Assembly: GCA_026826555.1 (NCBI GenBank)
Contig: JAKSZT010054570.1
Coordinates: 1,562,947-1,626,946 of the forward strand
Length of the DNA stretch: 64,000 nucleotides
Direction: 5' to 3'
From: Tolypeutes matacus
Taxonomy: Eukaryota; Chordata; Mammalia; Cingulata; Chlamyphoridae
Below the pieces are notes generated by a model. That model saw only the letters and a list, made by a program, of their open reading frames with translations. It was not told the DNA's origin and searched no databases. Shown piece by piece: positions 24,610 through 39,395 of the stretch (position 1 is its first letter; each line of letters begins with the position of its first letter). The position numbers were made by a program, and so were the translations under genes.

Positions 24610-25215
24610 ATATATTCAAGTACTTAAAGGAAAATATAGTCATGGTGAATGAACAAGTGAGGAATCTTAACAGAGAAATTAAAGTTATAAAAAAGAAACA
24701 AATGTGAACTCTAGAAATAGAGAGTACACTAACTTAAATTAAAACTAGTGGATGGTCTAACAGAATATTAATGGTGGCAGAAAAAAAGAATCAGTGAACT
24801 TAAAGATGGATTAATAGAAACTATCCAGTCTGAAAAACAGAAAAAGCTTGAGGAAAATGAACATAGCCTCAACGGCTGGTGAAATACCACCAAATGGTCT
24901 AACATACACGCAATCGGAATCAAGAAAGAAGAAAAGGAGAATGGAACAGAAAAAAAATCTTTGAAGAACTGATGGCTGGAATTTTCCACAAAGTGGTGTA
25001 AAACCTAAATTTATAGGTCAAAGATGCTAAGCAGGCTGAATATAACATCTTATCTAGACATATCATACTCAAGCTACTGGAATACAAATATAAAGAGAAA
25101 CAATTAAAAGCACAAGAGAAAAATGACACATCACCTACAAGGAAACAGTGATAAAAATTTGGATGACTTCTCTTCAGAAGCAATGGAGACCAGAAGATAA
25201 TAGCCCGTGCATTTC
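24610..25215 (+). mobile_element. Ancient L1/HAL1-like ORF1 fragment
   Basis: Decayed ORF1-like sequence ('gaatggaacagaaaaaaaat' near 24938, 'tcatactcaagctactggaa' near 25064, 'cttctcttcagaagcaatgg' near 25168), in the same order as the fragments at 17930 and 45600. Confidence 0.65.
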
Positions 25216-25289
25216 TGGAGAATAATCTTGTTATATGTTTTACAAATATGCTCTTAATTAAGTTATAGTTTAACTTTGCTATAGAACCT

Positions 25290-25640
25290 TTTATCATTCT
25301 GATATATTAAATATAATATATTCAAAATTTAGCCATTTTATCACGTTATATTTTGTGTCATATTTTAAAAGTATTTTCCTAAGCCAAGTATGAAAATATA
25401 TCTTCCTATATTTCTTTTAAATTGTTCAAAATTTTATTTTTACATTTATATCTTTAATCTAGCTTTAATTTATTTTACCCATAGGGTGAGGTAGAGCTCT
25501 AAATTTAGTCTACTTTTTCCTAATGGCAATCCAAATGTCCTGCCACAATCAAAATGGTTTTCATTAACTTTTCTTTTGTGAAACCCTTTCCAGTGTGCAT
25601 TCTGTTTCTTGCCGAGATCTTGACCAATACAAGAAGCAAT
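25290..25640 (-). mobile_element. Ancient L1 ORF2 fragment, antisense
   Basis: The order 'agctttaatttattttaccc', 'agggtgaggtagagctctaa', 'cctaatggcaatccaaatgt' follows the antisense L1 ORF2 pattern ('...ttgagttaattttt...gtgtgaggta...'). Strongly diverged. Confidence 0.5.
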
Positions 25641-25830
25641 AAACTGAGTGTCTTGCAATGAAATTTAATCGAGATCAATAGTCATTTTGGAAATTTTGGT
25701 GCTCCAAATGCTCACCCTAATGACCTTGATTATCCTGATGTTTTTGTCCTAGATCACCAGTAGCTATGGAATTTCTCTATGTGGGAACTGAAAGGTACAA
25801 ATCTGTTTGGAGGGGGAGGCTCAGGTTCTT

Positions 25831-25920
25831 TTTTTTAAAACCAGGAGGTCCCGGGGATCGAACCCAGGTCCCTCCATATGGAAGAGGGACGCCCAACCAT
25901 TTGAGCCACATCCATCCCCC
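25831..25920 (-). mobile_element. DAS SINE, short form, with perfect duplication
   Basis: A 90-bp tRNA-derived SINE. On the minus strand it has an A-box-like TGGCTCAAATGGTTGG and the B box GGTTCGATCCC, ending in a short A tail. It is flanked by a perfect 13-bp duplication GGCTCAGGTTCTT (25818-25830 and 25921-25933). The head resembles an alanine tRNA. This family is characteristic of armadillos. Confidence 0.93.
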
Positions 25921-25989
25921 GGCTCAGGTTCTTGTCTCGAAGTTGATTTTAAACAACAAGTACATATTTTAGCTTACTTTTGTTTTGGC

Positions 25990-28150
25990 AGGAGTCATGG
26001 AGAGAAGGCTGATGGAGATTAAACCCTCTACAATAGCCCTAAACTAGTGTAGACTCAATATTTGCTTCATTAAAAATTTTCTTTCTTCCCCTTATTTGGG
26101 AATCCCCTTGTCACAAAAAATATTGAACAGATGCTCGAGATCCTCAGCTTTCAAGCTGTTTTTTTTTTTTTTTTTCAACAAGTTGTTTTCTGTTGATCAT
26201 TTAACTGTTCTTTCCATGAGTTCTTTGGAGTTTCCATGCTTCTGATAAAATCAGATTGGCCTGACTTCTTGGGCTTTTTTTTTTAAAGTTGTTTTCTGTT
26301 GATCATTTAACTGTTCTTTTCAAGGGTTTCCCAGTAACAATTAATGCTTCTGATAAAATCAGATTGGCCTGACTTCTTGTGTTTTTTTTTTTTTTTTTTT
26401 CCTTAGAGGCTTATTACAGCCTACTTAATTGGATTCACTTGATTGCTATACCAGAGTAAACAAAAATGATGAAGGTAGTTTCAGAAAGTGAAAAAAAGCA
26501 GAGTAAATATAGGTCTGTTTTTCTTTTTTATGATGCTGGGCAGAGAAAAAGACTATCTTATCAATCAATGGTCTTTGTCTCCTAGAAGGCATCAATGGCA
26601 GATAAATTAACAAGACCAGAAAGAAGCCTTGAATATTGATTCAGAACTCAAGCTTAGCCTTCAAGAAGACAGAGGGATTCTCCTTTTAAGCCTTTAAAAC
26701 AATAGTATATTATCAGCTGAACTGCAGCCAGAGGAAATTAAAGGACAGGTCCTTCCCAATACTCACTGTACAAGGTTTTCACTTCAGAAGGACTTTAAAA
26801 TCGGTGCCGATTCTCATCTGCTGCTTATTGGTTAAATTCAGTCCTATAACAATCTGAAGTGTGGAAGGAAAATTCTGAGTAGAGAGAAATAAGGAAGCTC
26901 CTCTACTCCTCTAGGTTCCTTCATGAGGTCAGCCAACCTGACCATAGAGAAAAAAAAACCACAGACCAGTAAAATCTTATAAAGTATGTATAACATATAG
27001 ACAGGTAGATTCTTAAGGTATCCACGTGTAAATCATATGACACTTTCTGTATTATGAAAGAACTTTTATGAAGAGCCTTTCTATATAAACTCTGAAATGT
27101 TTTCCTTTAAATGTCTGTAACAGGGGAAATAGCAAATATTGCAAAGGGTTAATATCCATAATATATGTGTCAATTTGGATCTTTTTAGAAGCAGACACCA
27201 AGATACAATTAAACATGTAAGAGATTTATTAGGGGATTGGGAGGAACCTGTGAAGAAAAAAAGAGGAGGGAGGTGAAGAAGGTGAGGAGAAACTTTGGAC
27301 CATGATTCAGGTCTGACCCCTATGAAGGAGAGGAAAAGGAAAGAGAATTGGGTATGAAAAGCCTCCAATTGTTGCAAAGTTTCAACCAAACTGATGAGGA
27401 ATTTCTGAGACAAAGATGCCCATTCAAGAAATTTCGTATCTTGCAAAAATGGACCTGCATTAGAACCCTGTTGTGCTTCGCTATTGTTCAGGAGCAATCT
27501 GTGCAAAGTGTGATGTGAGCACAGGGATGGGTCCAGAAGAGAGAAAGTTGGGGCTGTCAGTCAACTATGCTCCCCATTGTAGGAGATTTGAGTGGCACAT
27601 TTGCGAGGCTACCATAATATAAAATGAATTCTTACAAATCAACAAGATAAAGGAGGTAACACCAATATAAAAATGGTCAGTAGACATTTTACCAAATTGG
27701 CCACTTAGAACCATTTTCCTACTTCTGTGCTCTCCTCTGCATTGCAATGGCTGGAAGTATCTCTCCGAAAAAATTCTGGGTTTCAATCCACAAATGAGAG
27801 GAATTACTGTGAGATTTGGAAGATGGGAATAAAGCAAAAGCCATTGTTCATCCTGCTGCGGTGTTGGGCACAGTTGTAGGCTTCAAACAAGAGAAGAGAA
27901 GAGGTTTTGCCAGGAGCTTCTGGGTGTCTCGCAAATCACTGATGCTCCATGCAGCTCAATTTATCAGAGTGTTTTCCTGATATTCCTGTACTTCCAGATT
28001 CCTGAGGGTTGGTGACAGCTTTCCCTGATATGTTCTCCCAATCCTTCTCAACTGTTTTCTAAGCCTCTAATTCCCTGTATTAAGTCACTCCTTGCTTTGA
28101 AATACCTAGAGCAGTTTCTGTTTTGTTTTATTAAACCAAATCCTGACTGA
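25990..28150. other. Gene-free stretch, mostly unique
   Basis: Contains the tandem duplication at 26181. A possible old LTR-like stretch lies at about 27165-27540 ('gagatttattaggggattgg'), which I cannot assign. No coding sequence. Confidence 0.45.
26181..26379. repeat. Two-copy tandem duplication with T-tract borders
   Basis: Copies at 26181-26271 and 26287-26379 share 'agttgttttctgttgatcat' at their left and 'ataaaatcagattggcctga' near their right. The middle parts (about 26210-26240 and 26322-26345) have diverged. A T run precedes copy 1 (26161-26175), separates the copies, and follows copy 2 (about 26381-26400). Confidence 0.85.
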
Positions 28151-28843
28151 CAGGAGCATGGACAAGCAAATCACAAAAGAATAAATGCAAATGTCAAATA
28201 AATAAAGAATACAAACTAGAATAATAAGTTATTTTTCACTTATCAAATCAGCTGTTTCTTTCATTTATATATGAATATTTACTTGTCTATTTTAATATAA
28301 ATATACAAGATTGGCAATGACTAGAAAAACAGATTCTGTCATACACTGCTGTCGGGGGTATAAATTTGTAAAACTTTCTGGAGAGCAATATGTATTATAA
28401 CCTAAATGTTCATAATCTTTGATCCTAAAATTTCACTAAAAGAAGTTAATTCTAAAAAAATTAGAGTACAATATTATATATGGGGATATTTTTCAAAATG
28501 CAAGTTATAGGCCAGAAATTTTTGAGAAACCTAAATATCCATTAGTAGAATACTCAAATTTATCATGACACATACAGAGATGAAATTACTGTACAGTCAT
28601 TACAAATCATATCTTGGTAGAAATTTAATAATATAAGAATGTATATGATCACAGTATGGTAAAATTGTTTATTTGTATATATTATATATACATACATAAT
28701 ATATACATGTATATTTTAAATATATATATATATAGTCCTATGTATATAGTTTATACACATAGGTAAAAAGTTGAAAATGCAACAAATCTTCAATAGTGGC
28801 TGTTTCTCCAGTGATAGGATTAGAGATAATTTTTATTTTCATA
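28150..28843 (+). mobile_element. Ancient L1 (ORF2 end and 3'UTR), left part
   Basis: Sense blocks such as 'tcatacactgctgtcggggg' (28340) and 'ctaaatatccattagtagaa' (28531) are the conserved C-terminus of ORF2 in old L1s. An AT repeat (about 28676-28735) lies in the 3'UTR. It resumes at 32647 after the inserted L1. Confidence 0.75.
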
Positions 28844-32636
<3,793 letters not shown>

Positions 32637-32646
32637 TATTTTCATA

Positions 32647-32760
32647 CATTTCTGACTTTTCAAAACATGCTATTATGAAGATGCAATTTATAATCAAACA
32701 GAGGTCAACAAATATTTTAATGTGCCTATAAAATCTGATTAGCATGTGGAGAAAAGAGGT
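32647..32760 (+). mobile_element. Ancient L1 3'UTR, right part
   Basis: Joining 28843 to 32647 restores a continuous old L1 3' end ('ttttattttcata' then 'catttctgacttttcaaaac'). The right boundary is uncertain. Confidence 0.6.
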
Positions 32761-33204
32761 AAAATGTTTCTACATTTGGTACAGTTATTGATTTAGGTCA
32801 TTCACTTACCTTTTGCAGATGATATTTGACAAATGTCTCAAGAGAATTTGATTGATATGCCTCAACTCACATTTTCTATGCAAGAGCAATGTTTAACTGT
32901 TTTAAAGGAATTATTTACCTGATCTAACTACAGAATGACCTGACCCACATTCCCTTCAGGATATTCCTACACTGTATGGATGGAATGATGCAACACCCAA
33001 GAGTTAGAGCAAATTATTTTCTCAAGCCAACAAGAATGAGCAGAACAAATGATGCTAAAAACAGAATTATTTTCTTATCAAAGACTTTCTTTAGCAGTGT
33101 AACAGTGTTCTCGGTTTGATAATGGATAAGCACAATGCTTGTTTGGAGAATTGTGACTTAATACTTCATCAGTATCTTTCTGAGCAATATTTTTCATTTT
33201 CCTC

Positions 33205-33665
33205 CCATTTTAAATTTTTTTCATGAAAGAGGTTATAGATTTACAGAAAAATGATGCATCCAATACAGATTTCCCATACAATACCCTATTATTAACACCT
33301 TGCTTTAGTGTGGTACCTTTACTACAATTCAAGAAAAAACATGCTTATAAAAGTACTATTAACTACAGTCCATCATTTACAATAGGATTCACTGTGTTGT
33401 ACAGTCCTATGCTTTTTTTATAAAAAATTATTCTAAATTTTACATATATATATAAAACCTAAAATTTCCCCTTTTAACCTCACTCAAAAAATAATTCAGT
33501 GCTGTTAATTTCACTCACAATGTTTTGCTGCCATCACCACCATCCATTACCAAAACTTTATAACCAACCTAAATATAAAGTCTGTACAATTTAAGCATTA
33601 ACTCCCACACTGTCCCTGATAACTTATATTCTAGATTCTGACTCAATGAGGTTTCTTATTCTAAA
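33205..33665 (-). mobile_element. L1 3'UTR fragment, antisense
   Basis: Same 3'UTR subfamily as the left end of the L1 at 28844 ('cccatacaataccctattat', 'ccatcaccaccatccattac'). No ORF2 is attached. Confidence 0.85.
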
Positions 33666-33699
33666 AACCAGATCTTTTTGTTGGATGCTAACCTTAAGC

Positions 33700-35477
33700 C
33701 CTCTACTCTGTCACTTGGAATCATAAATCCCAATAAACCTCTAATTCCATTGTGCATTGTTTTCTAAGGGAATGATTGACAGACTTTGTTTTCTTAAAAG
33801 TTTCTGGACTTGCTGACTTTCTCACTGGTCACTAACAGAGTACTGTCAATCAAAGGCTTGAGGTTCAATTTGATTGCCCAGCAGACCCTTCTCCAGTCAG
33901 ACTGGTTCCTCCACTGCCTCTGACACAGACACCTCTCTTCTCTGCAGTGGCTGTTGTTTTCTTTCCTTACATTTGTCTACCAGTCTGAATGCTCCTTACC
34001 TTGCAGGCCCTAAATCAAACACTATCTTCCTGTGGATCATAACCTCCCCATCAGGGGATTTCTCAATTTCCAACTCACTTAAAGTCTACAAAGTAGCACC
34101 TTTAGACCCAAGTCAGAGGAGCCCCTGCTTTGGGTTTCAGGCTTTAGAAAGCCTAGCTCTGACCCCTTCTGGTCATGGTCCTCCTAATGGGGCAAAGAAT
34201 CCATGGAATTACAGGGATATGCCCAGCTGGAGCTTGCACCCTCCCTTCTAGATCCTGCTCTGGGACCCACAGTTCCCTGCCCAAAATGGCCACACAACCA
34301 CTTTCAGTGCCCTTACATCTTTTTCCTCAAGTTCATCCTCTCAAGGGCAAAGCATGTAACAGGTGTGTGAACCCTGAGAAACAAGACCAAAGGGCAGCTG
34401 TCTGGCTATATGGACTCAACTGTTTACACACATATTTGCATGGTGTGGGACAAGGGGGAAGTGGGAAGAAAAGGAAGAACAGCCAGTGGCCAAGGGCCAT
34501 ATCTCCCTACTCTGCCATGATGGGTCACAGCATTGTTTATTCTGATTACGCCATTGGGTCCAAGAATAATTCTCAGGATATTTAACACATTTCTCCAGCT
34601 GAATTTACCAGTGCTTGTGTTACAGGCAGGATTTGGACTACTCTGGATTAGAAGTGTGGTTCACTTTAAAGTAGCACACAAAATGAGCAGAAAGGGAAAG
34701 CGTTAGTAAGGTCAATAACAAAAGGGTTAATAAGCATCATGAGCTGTGTTCTTGAGAAATATAATTGCATTCAGTGCTAATAACAGCCCTGAGAGGTTTT
34801 GTTGTCTCCCTTTAAAAGTTAGGAACCCAGCAACTCACTTTGTAGTAGGTCCACGGTCCCTGCCTCGGCATGGATGGTGTACTTTTTTCATTTTCTTGTT
34901 CCTTAATAAACTCTCTACTCCTTTGCTTACACTTAAAAAAAAAAGAAGAAGAAGAAAAAGAAAAGAAAACAAGAAAGAAAGAAAAATTTTTTAAAGTTAG
35001 GAAACCAGGCTTCAAAAAATCTGAGTTTGGCAGTGGTCCCATGGCAAGGTATAGACAGTATATTCATGTCTCCATACCTTACTCTCTTTAGTCCACCAAC
35101 TTGTGTCTCTAACTCAGATCTCTTCTGGGACATCCATGCCAACCATTCTTTAAAGAGTTACCAACAGAGGGGTAATTTTCTGTTTGGGAGTTTGTGGTTA
35201 GTGACTGAAAATTTGGTTCTAAGAGTTACTTCTGCAAAGATTGATGTTTACAGGCCAAAGACCTATCTGATAACATACATGGGGCCAAACATAAAGATCC
35301 TGTTTTTCCCAGTCTTGGCAGTAGCTAATTAGTTACTTGAGGGGGTGGGGGTTGTGTGTATTATTGTGTGTTGGGAGAGTGGGCTAGAAGTTTCAAAGAC
35401 CTTTGTAAATTTAGAACTTGCAGAGCTGAGCAATTTGGGGTTGTTTTTTCTGGTTAACACTACTTCTCTTAACCACC
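33700..35477. other. Gene-free stretch, mostly unique
   Basis: Two overlapping open frames (33874-34251 and 34175-34585) lie here, but I recognise no protein and see no splice or promoter context. A GAA/AAG-rich patch is at about 34935-34985. Confidence 0.5.
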
Positions 35478-35491
35478 AGGGAACACATCTT

Positions 35492-35588
35492 TTTTTTTTT
35501 TTTTTTTACCGGGAGGTCCCGGGGATCGAACCCCGGTCTCTCCATATGGTAGACGGACGCCCAACTTCTTGAGCCACATCCGTTTCCC
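35492..35588 (-). mobile_element. DAS SINE, short form, with perfect duplication
   Basis: A tRNA-derived SINE of about 97 bp with B box GGTTCGATCCC and A tail (T run 35490-35507), flanked by a perfect 14-bp duplication AGGGAACACATCTT (35478-35491 and 35589-35602). The perfect duplication and intact promoter boxes suggest a recent insertion. Confidence 0.93.
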
Positions 35589-35602
35589 AGGGAACACATC
35601 TT

Positions 35603-36799
35603 AACCGAGTGCTCACATTCATGGCATAAGATTAATGAATATGAAACTAAATAACCTATGTCCTTCTGGCAGATGAGATTTCTGAAGTACAGAAATTGTA
35701 TACATATTAGGTAAGGTTTAAGGATCACAGGGAATTGTAGTCCACCTGAGAGAATGAATTCCAGAAAAAGCAAGTAACTTAGTAATTAGAATGAGAGCTA
35801 GGATAGGAGAACCTAGTTTTCCTGCCTGCTTAACCTATATGCTCCTCCTACAGCATAAAATTCAGCTTATTGATGAGCAAGACATTCGGGTTTATTTTTT
35901 AAAATAAAGCCAAATCAGATTTGATAGGTATAGGTACTATACATACAAACATGGAAGGGTGGATGTATATAGGAGAAAAGAAAATCCAAATTTTAGATCT
36001 TCAATGAAGGAAGGCTCCCTGACCTACATGGAAATTTCTTGGAGGCTTTTTGAAGTTTACTGCTATGAAAGGCCCTCCCAAACATTATCTCTCTTGGAAA
36101 AGAGGTAATAATATTAGTAAATTTTGGTTAAAGGGAGAGAATTTCAGTGCATATCACTTCTCAAAGTAATATCTTTGTTACTAGGTTTAAGGGAACCTAG
36201 TAAATAAGAAAAGAGCATTATGATTTATTTGAAGAAATAAAAATGAAAGATGATTTAGGCAGTGGGAATCGGAGTGGGGGAAAAAAATCTAGTATTTTTC
36301 CAATATTCAGTATTGCAAGATATTAACAGGAAAAAGAGCAAAAAGACTATGTCAGCTTTTAAAACCCCAACTATTAAATTAAAGAAAATTGAAGAGAAGC
36401 AACAATTTTTAAAGAGAAACTTTTCTTATGAAAAGTGAAAAACAATGTGTGGCATTTTTAAATCACTAAACCATGTAAGAAACTACAGCAAGATTATAAT
36501 GCTTTTTTGCCCATTTGTTTAAAGAAATGGGAGATGAATCCTATTTAATAAGGTTTAGATATGCTTACTTTATTTTCTTGGAAATAAAATTTTACTGCAA
36601 TCAGATTTATTGATTTTTATCTGATTTTACTTGACTCTGAAAACATTTGCAAATAATATAACTTACCTGCATATGAGGCATAGCAATATGCTTCTTGATT
36701 TTAACAGAATCAAGTCCAAGCGTTAATTGAATTAAGCAGTTGAAACTTCCTCAGGCATTTCTTTAAACATACCTTACATAGTAATATATCTGCCGAGGG

Positions 36800-36839
<40 letters not shown>

Positions 36840-36990
36840 CCTTTCTATATTTTAAAACTCAGACTATTTTAAAAATTAATTACTACAAATAAAAATTCCC
36901 TTCCCAACCTTTTTTTTTTTTTTTTTTTTTTTAAATAAAGTGAAGAGCCAATTAATTTTTTTTAGGGTAAAATAAAAAAAAAATTACGGC
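35603..36990. other. Gene-free AT-rich stretch upstream of the ADRA1A island
   Basis: Contains long T tracts at about 36805-36839 and 36910-36932. No gene is seen. Confidence 0.5.
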
Positions 36991-37069
36991 AGTACGCACC
37001 ATGCTTGTTGTTGCAGAACAATACGGTAACAGCAGGAGATTACGGTACTAGCAGGGGCTGCTGTTTGTG

Positions 37070-37077
37070 TTACGTCA
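37070..37077 (+). promoter_or_regulatory. CRE-like site upstream of the ADRA1A CpG island
   Basis: TTACGTCA, one base from the palindromic CRE TGACGTCA, lies in a short GC-richer patch (about 37000-37160) just before the CpG island and about 2.3 kb upstream of the start codon. CREB/ATF or AP-1-like factors bind such sequences. Function is inferred from the motif and its position only. Confidence 0.4.
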
Positions 37078-37417
37078 GCGAGAGCTGCAAAGTTCCCTGC
37101 CGTTCTTCGCTGGTGTGGAGAGCTGAATATTAACAGGGTGACTGTGGAGTTATTGGTTGGCTGCATTTTTTCTTTTTCTTTTCCTATTTCACTCTTTCTT
37201 TTAAAAATCTCCAGGTAAAGTGATAGCGAGCCAGGAGCTTAAAGGCATCCGTGGTGGAGGGGTGAGTCTGCGGGCGCCAAAGGACTAAGGTCTAATTCTT
37301 CGCAGAGACGGTCCCCTCTCCCACTACCAGAGGGGAGGGGGTAGGGCCGCTCCTGGGACAGAAGCCGCGTCCGCACCTACCCGCGCACGGCAGTGTGGCT
37401 CCGCATCAGCGCTCCAG

Positions 37418-38706
37418 GTGAGTGAGCGGAGGCGCGGGGCGCCCGCATTCAGCAGGGCCGAGTGGGTGAGGGGTGATCTCCCCCTCCGGGAGAGATAGAG
37501 CCCCTCTTTTCCCAAGCCCCTCCTGCTTTGTTCTACCCGCGGTGATAGCAGCGCTCTCCCACTCCCCCGACTCTGTTCACCTTATTTATTCTGTGAAGTT
37601 ACCTCCTAGTTAACAAGTGTCTTTTTAACCCTTTATGTATCGCCTTAAGGTGGGGGGGGGAAACGGATTTCTCTAGTTGCTTGCTTTTAGGATCATCCGC
37701 AAAGGTTCTTAAGCTTGGGATTTTCTCCAGAGCCTTCGCCCGGGGTCCTGCGTCAGGGCCCAAGCCCCCAGACTCTTTAAAAGGCCAGGTGGACGTGTTC
37801 CTGGGTCCGCTCACTCTGGTCGGATTCCCTACGTCAGTTTTTACTTGTGAAAACCCAGGTTTCTTAAGCAAACCGTGGCCCCCAGGCCAGAAAATCTGAA
37901 GCTGCCCTGTGCCGTGGCGCGCAGGCACGATTTTTACGCCTACGAGATGCGCAGTGACTGCCACTTGCAAAGCCCCTAGGCAGAGGGATGCGCCCCCACG
38001 CCGTCCCCAGCAGCCGGGTGTGGCATCGCTGCTAGAGCCCTCTGGGGCGGCTGACCCTGGGGCTCGCAAAGGAATTCTGGACCGACCTGGAGTCGCATTC
38101 AAACCCCAGGACCCGGCGGGCTTTGCTGGCGACCTGACTCTCAGGCCGGCTTGGCTGGTGGACAGATCCGCGTGCTCCGCAGAGCCCAAGTGTGAATTCC
38201 TCCGGCGTGAGCGTGCGCGTGGCACTGTCCCTGCGGGTCCCCGGGTCGCAGTGGTTCCCTCTCGCCAGCCGCCCCCTCTAGGTGACTGGGAGACAACCTG
38301 TTCCAATGGCCACACAGTAGCTTCTCCGGATTCCACCCGCTGGGCTCCGAGCGACACACACACTCCTGCAGCAGTCGCACCTCGGGGACTTCGGGGATTT
38401 TAATTTCGGGGTAGGGAATCAGGCGGCGGGACGCTGCAGCTGTGCAGGTTTGTTTCCTTCCGATCTTGACTCCTGCCAGAGGCTGCGCGGCTGAGCTCGA
38501 AGGCGGGTTCCCAGCGGCTAGGGCGCCCCGGGCGCGGGGCGCATTACCCGGCTGTGCTGCGGTGGCCGAGGCGGCGCGAAGCCGCCCCCCTACTGCAGGG
38601 TGGGCCTGGCTCCCAGCCCGGGTCCCACCGCCCGTCGAGCTGGACGTAGGCCTCGCTCCTAAGGGCTCCTGGCTCACGCTCATCCTTTTTCTTTGGGCTC
38701 TTTCAG
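37418..38706 (+). other. ADRA1A: Candidate 5'UTR intron of ADRA1A (strong donor and acceptor)
   Basis: A consensus donor CAG|GTGAGT occurs at 37418. A pyrimidine-rich acceptor ending TTTCAG| occurs at 38706, with a possible branch motif (CTCAC) about 30 bases upstream. Both lie in the CpG island on the ADRA1A strand, and splicing would leave about 689 nt of 5'UTR before the ATG. A weaker donor, CAG|GTAAAG, is at 37215. This is a motif-based prediction; the downstream segment may instead be the ordinary unspliced first exon. Confidence 0.3.
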
Positions 38707-38871
38707 GAAGACGCGGGCAACGACGCTCCGCAGCCGCCTGGGTCTTGGCCAACGTTACACACCCACGTCCCCTCGCCGGAGCGCCTAGAATCGGGATCTA
38801 GCAGGAGCCTCATCCTCTTCAGTGGCGGGGCAGCCAAACTGTCCGTAACTGCGGTCGGGAACAGCGCCCAG

Positions 38872-38967
38872 ATGCCTAGAGTCCCCGCCTTTGAGCTTCT
38901 AAGGCAGATCCGTCCTTGCCTGGGATTTGGGGCAGAGCCCGGAGCTGGATTTTTGAATTCCAAATGA
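38872..38967 (+). other. Upstream ORF 1 in ADRA1A leader (31 codons)
   Basis: ATG at 38872 opens a 31-codon frame ending in TGA at 38965-38967, about 430 bases upstream of the receptor start. The stop overlaps the first ATG of the next upstream ORF in the string AAATGATG. If it is in the mature leader, it could reduce or regulate receptor translation, as the short leader peptide ORF does in the beta-2 adrenoceptor mRNA. Its presence in the mRNA is inferred. Confidence 0.4.
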
Positions 38968-39035
38968 TGTGTAGAATGCTGAATCTTCCCCCCAGCAGCA
39001 CGGATCAGACAGTGCGGAAAAGCGCACTTCCGTAA
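38964..39035 (+). other. Upstream ORF 2 in ADRA1A leader (23 codons)
   Basis: Two consecutive ATGs (38964 and 38967) open a 23-codon frame ending in TAA at 39033-39035. The first ATG shares bases with the TGA of upstream ORF 1, a stop-start overlap that would favour local reinitiation. The encoded peptide resembles nothing I recognise. Confidence 0.4.
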
Positions 39036-39164
39036 TTCTTGGAGTGCATTTTGCAAAGTGTCTCCTCGAACTTCGAGCCACTCCTTGGGTAGGGACGGAG
39101 TTGGGGCCCCGGCCCACCGCAGCGGGTGGAGAGGGTCGGCGGGCAGCTCCGCTTGTCCCTGGCT

Positions 39165-39242
39165 ATGATGCCTTTAATGCCCTGCCCCTTTGCGTGGCCA
39201 TCTGAGGTTTTCCAGGGCTGGCTGGGGTTGCTTTCCACCTGA
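39165..39242 (+). other. Upstream ORF 3 in ADRA1A leader (25 codons)
   Basis: ATG codons at 39165, 39168 and 39177 all lie in one 25-codon frame that ends in TGA at 39240-39242, 153 bases before the receptor ATG. It is the last upstream ORF before the main start. The three stacked in-frame ATGs raise the chance that some scanning ribosomes initiate here. No effect on translation is demonstrated by sequence alone. Confidence 0.45.
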
Positions 39243-39395
39243 GCGCTCTCTCTCACCCCCAGCCAAACCCAGCGGGCAGGACTCTCCCGAGCCTAGGCCG
39301 TTGACTCCCTGCTCCCTCGCCCCCGCCTCCGTGCCCGCCCGGCGGTGGCCCTCAGAGAGCCGGACCTCGCCCGGCCCCCCCTCCCGGCTAGGACC

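Noticed and set aside
25831..25920. Possible tRNA gene with A and B boxes.
   Set aside because: It has an A tail and target-site duplication and lacks a proper tRNA fold; it is a tRNA-derived SINE.
27081..27506. A 141-codon antisense open frame.
   Set aside because: No recognisable domain, no promoter or splice context, and it overlaps a possible LTR-like repeat.
33874..34585. Two overlapping 125- and 136-codon sense frames.
   Set aside because: They use different frames over shared sequence, have no recognisable domain and no gene context.
37599..38752. Long antisense open frames (254 and 203 codons) in the CpG island, and a 164-codon sense frame.
   Set aside because: GC-rich sequence has few stop codons. 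The frames overlap one another on both strands, are Pro/Arg/Gly/Ala-rich and resemble no family I know.
39345..39395. Upstream extension of the receptor frame by 17 codons.
   Set aside because: It begins at GTG. The ATG at 39396 has a strong context and matches the known receptor N-terminus.
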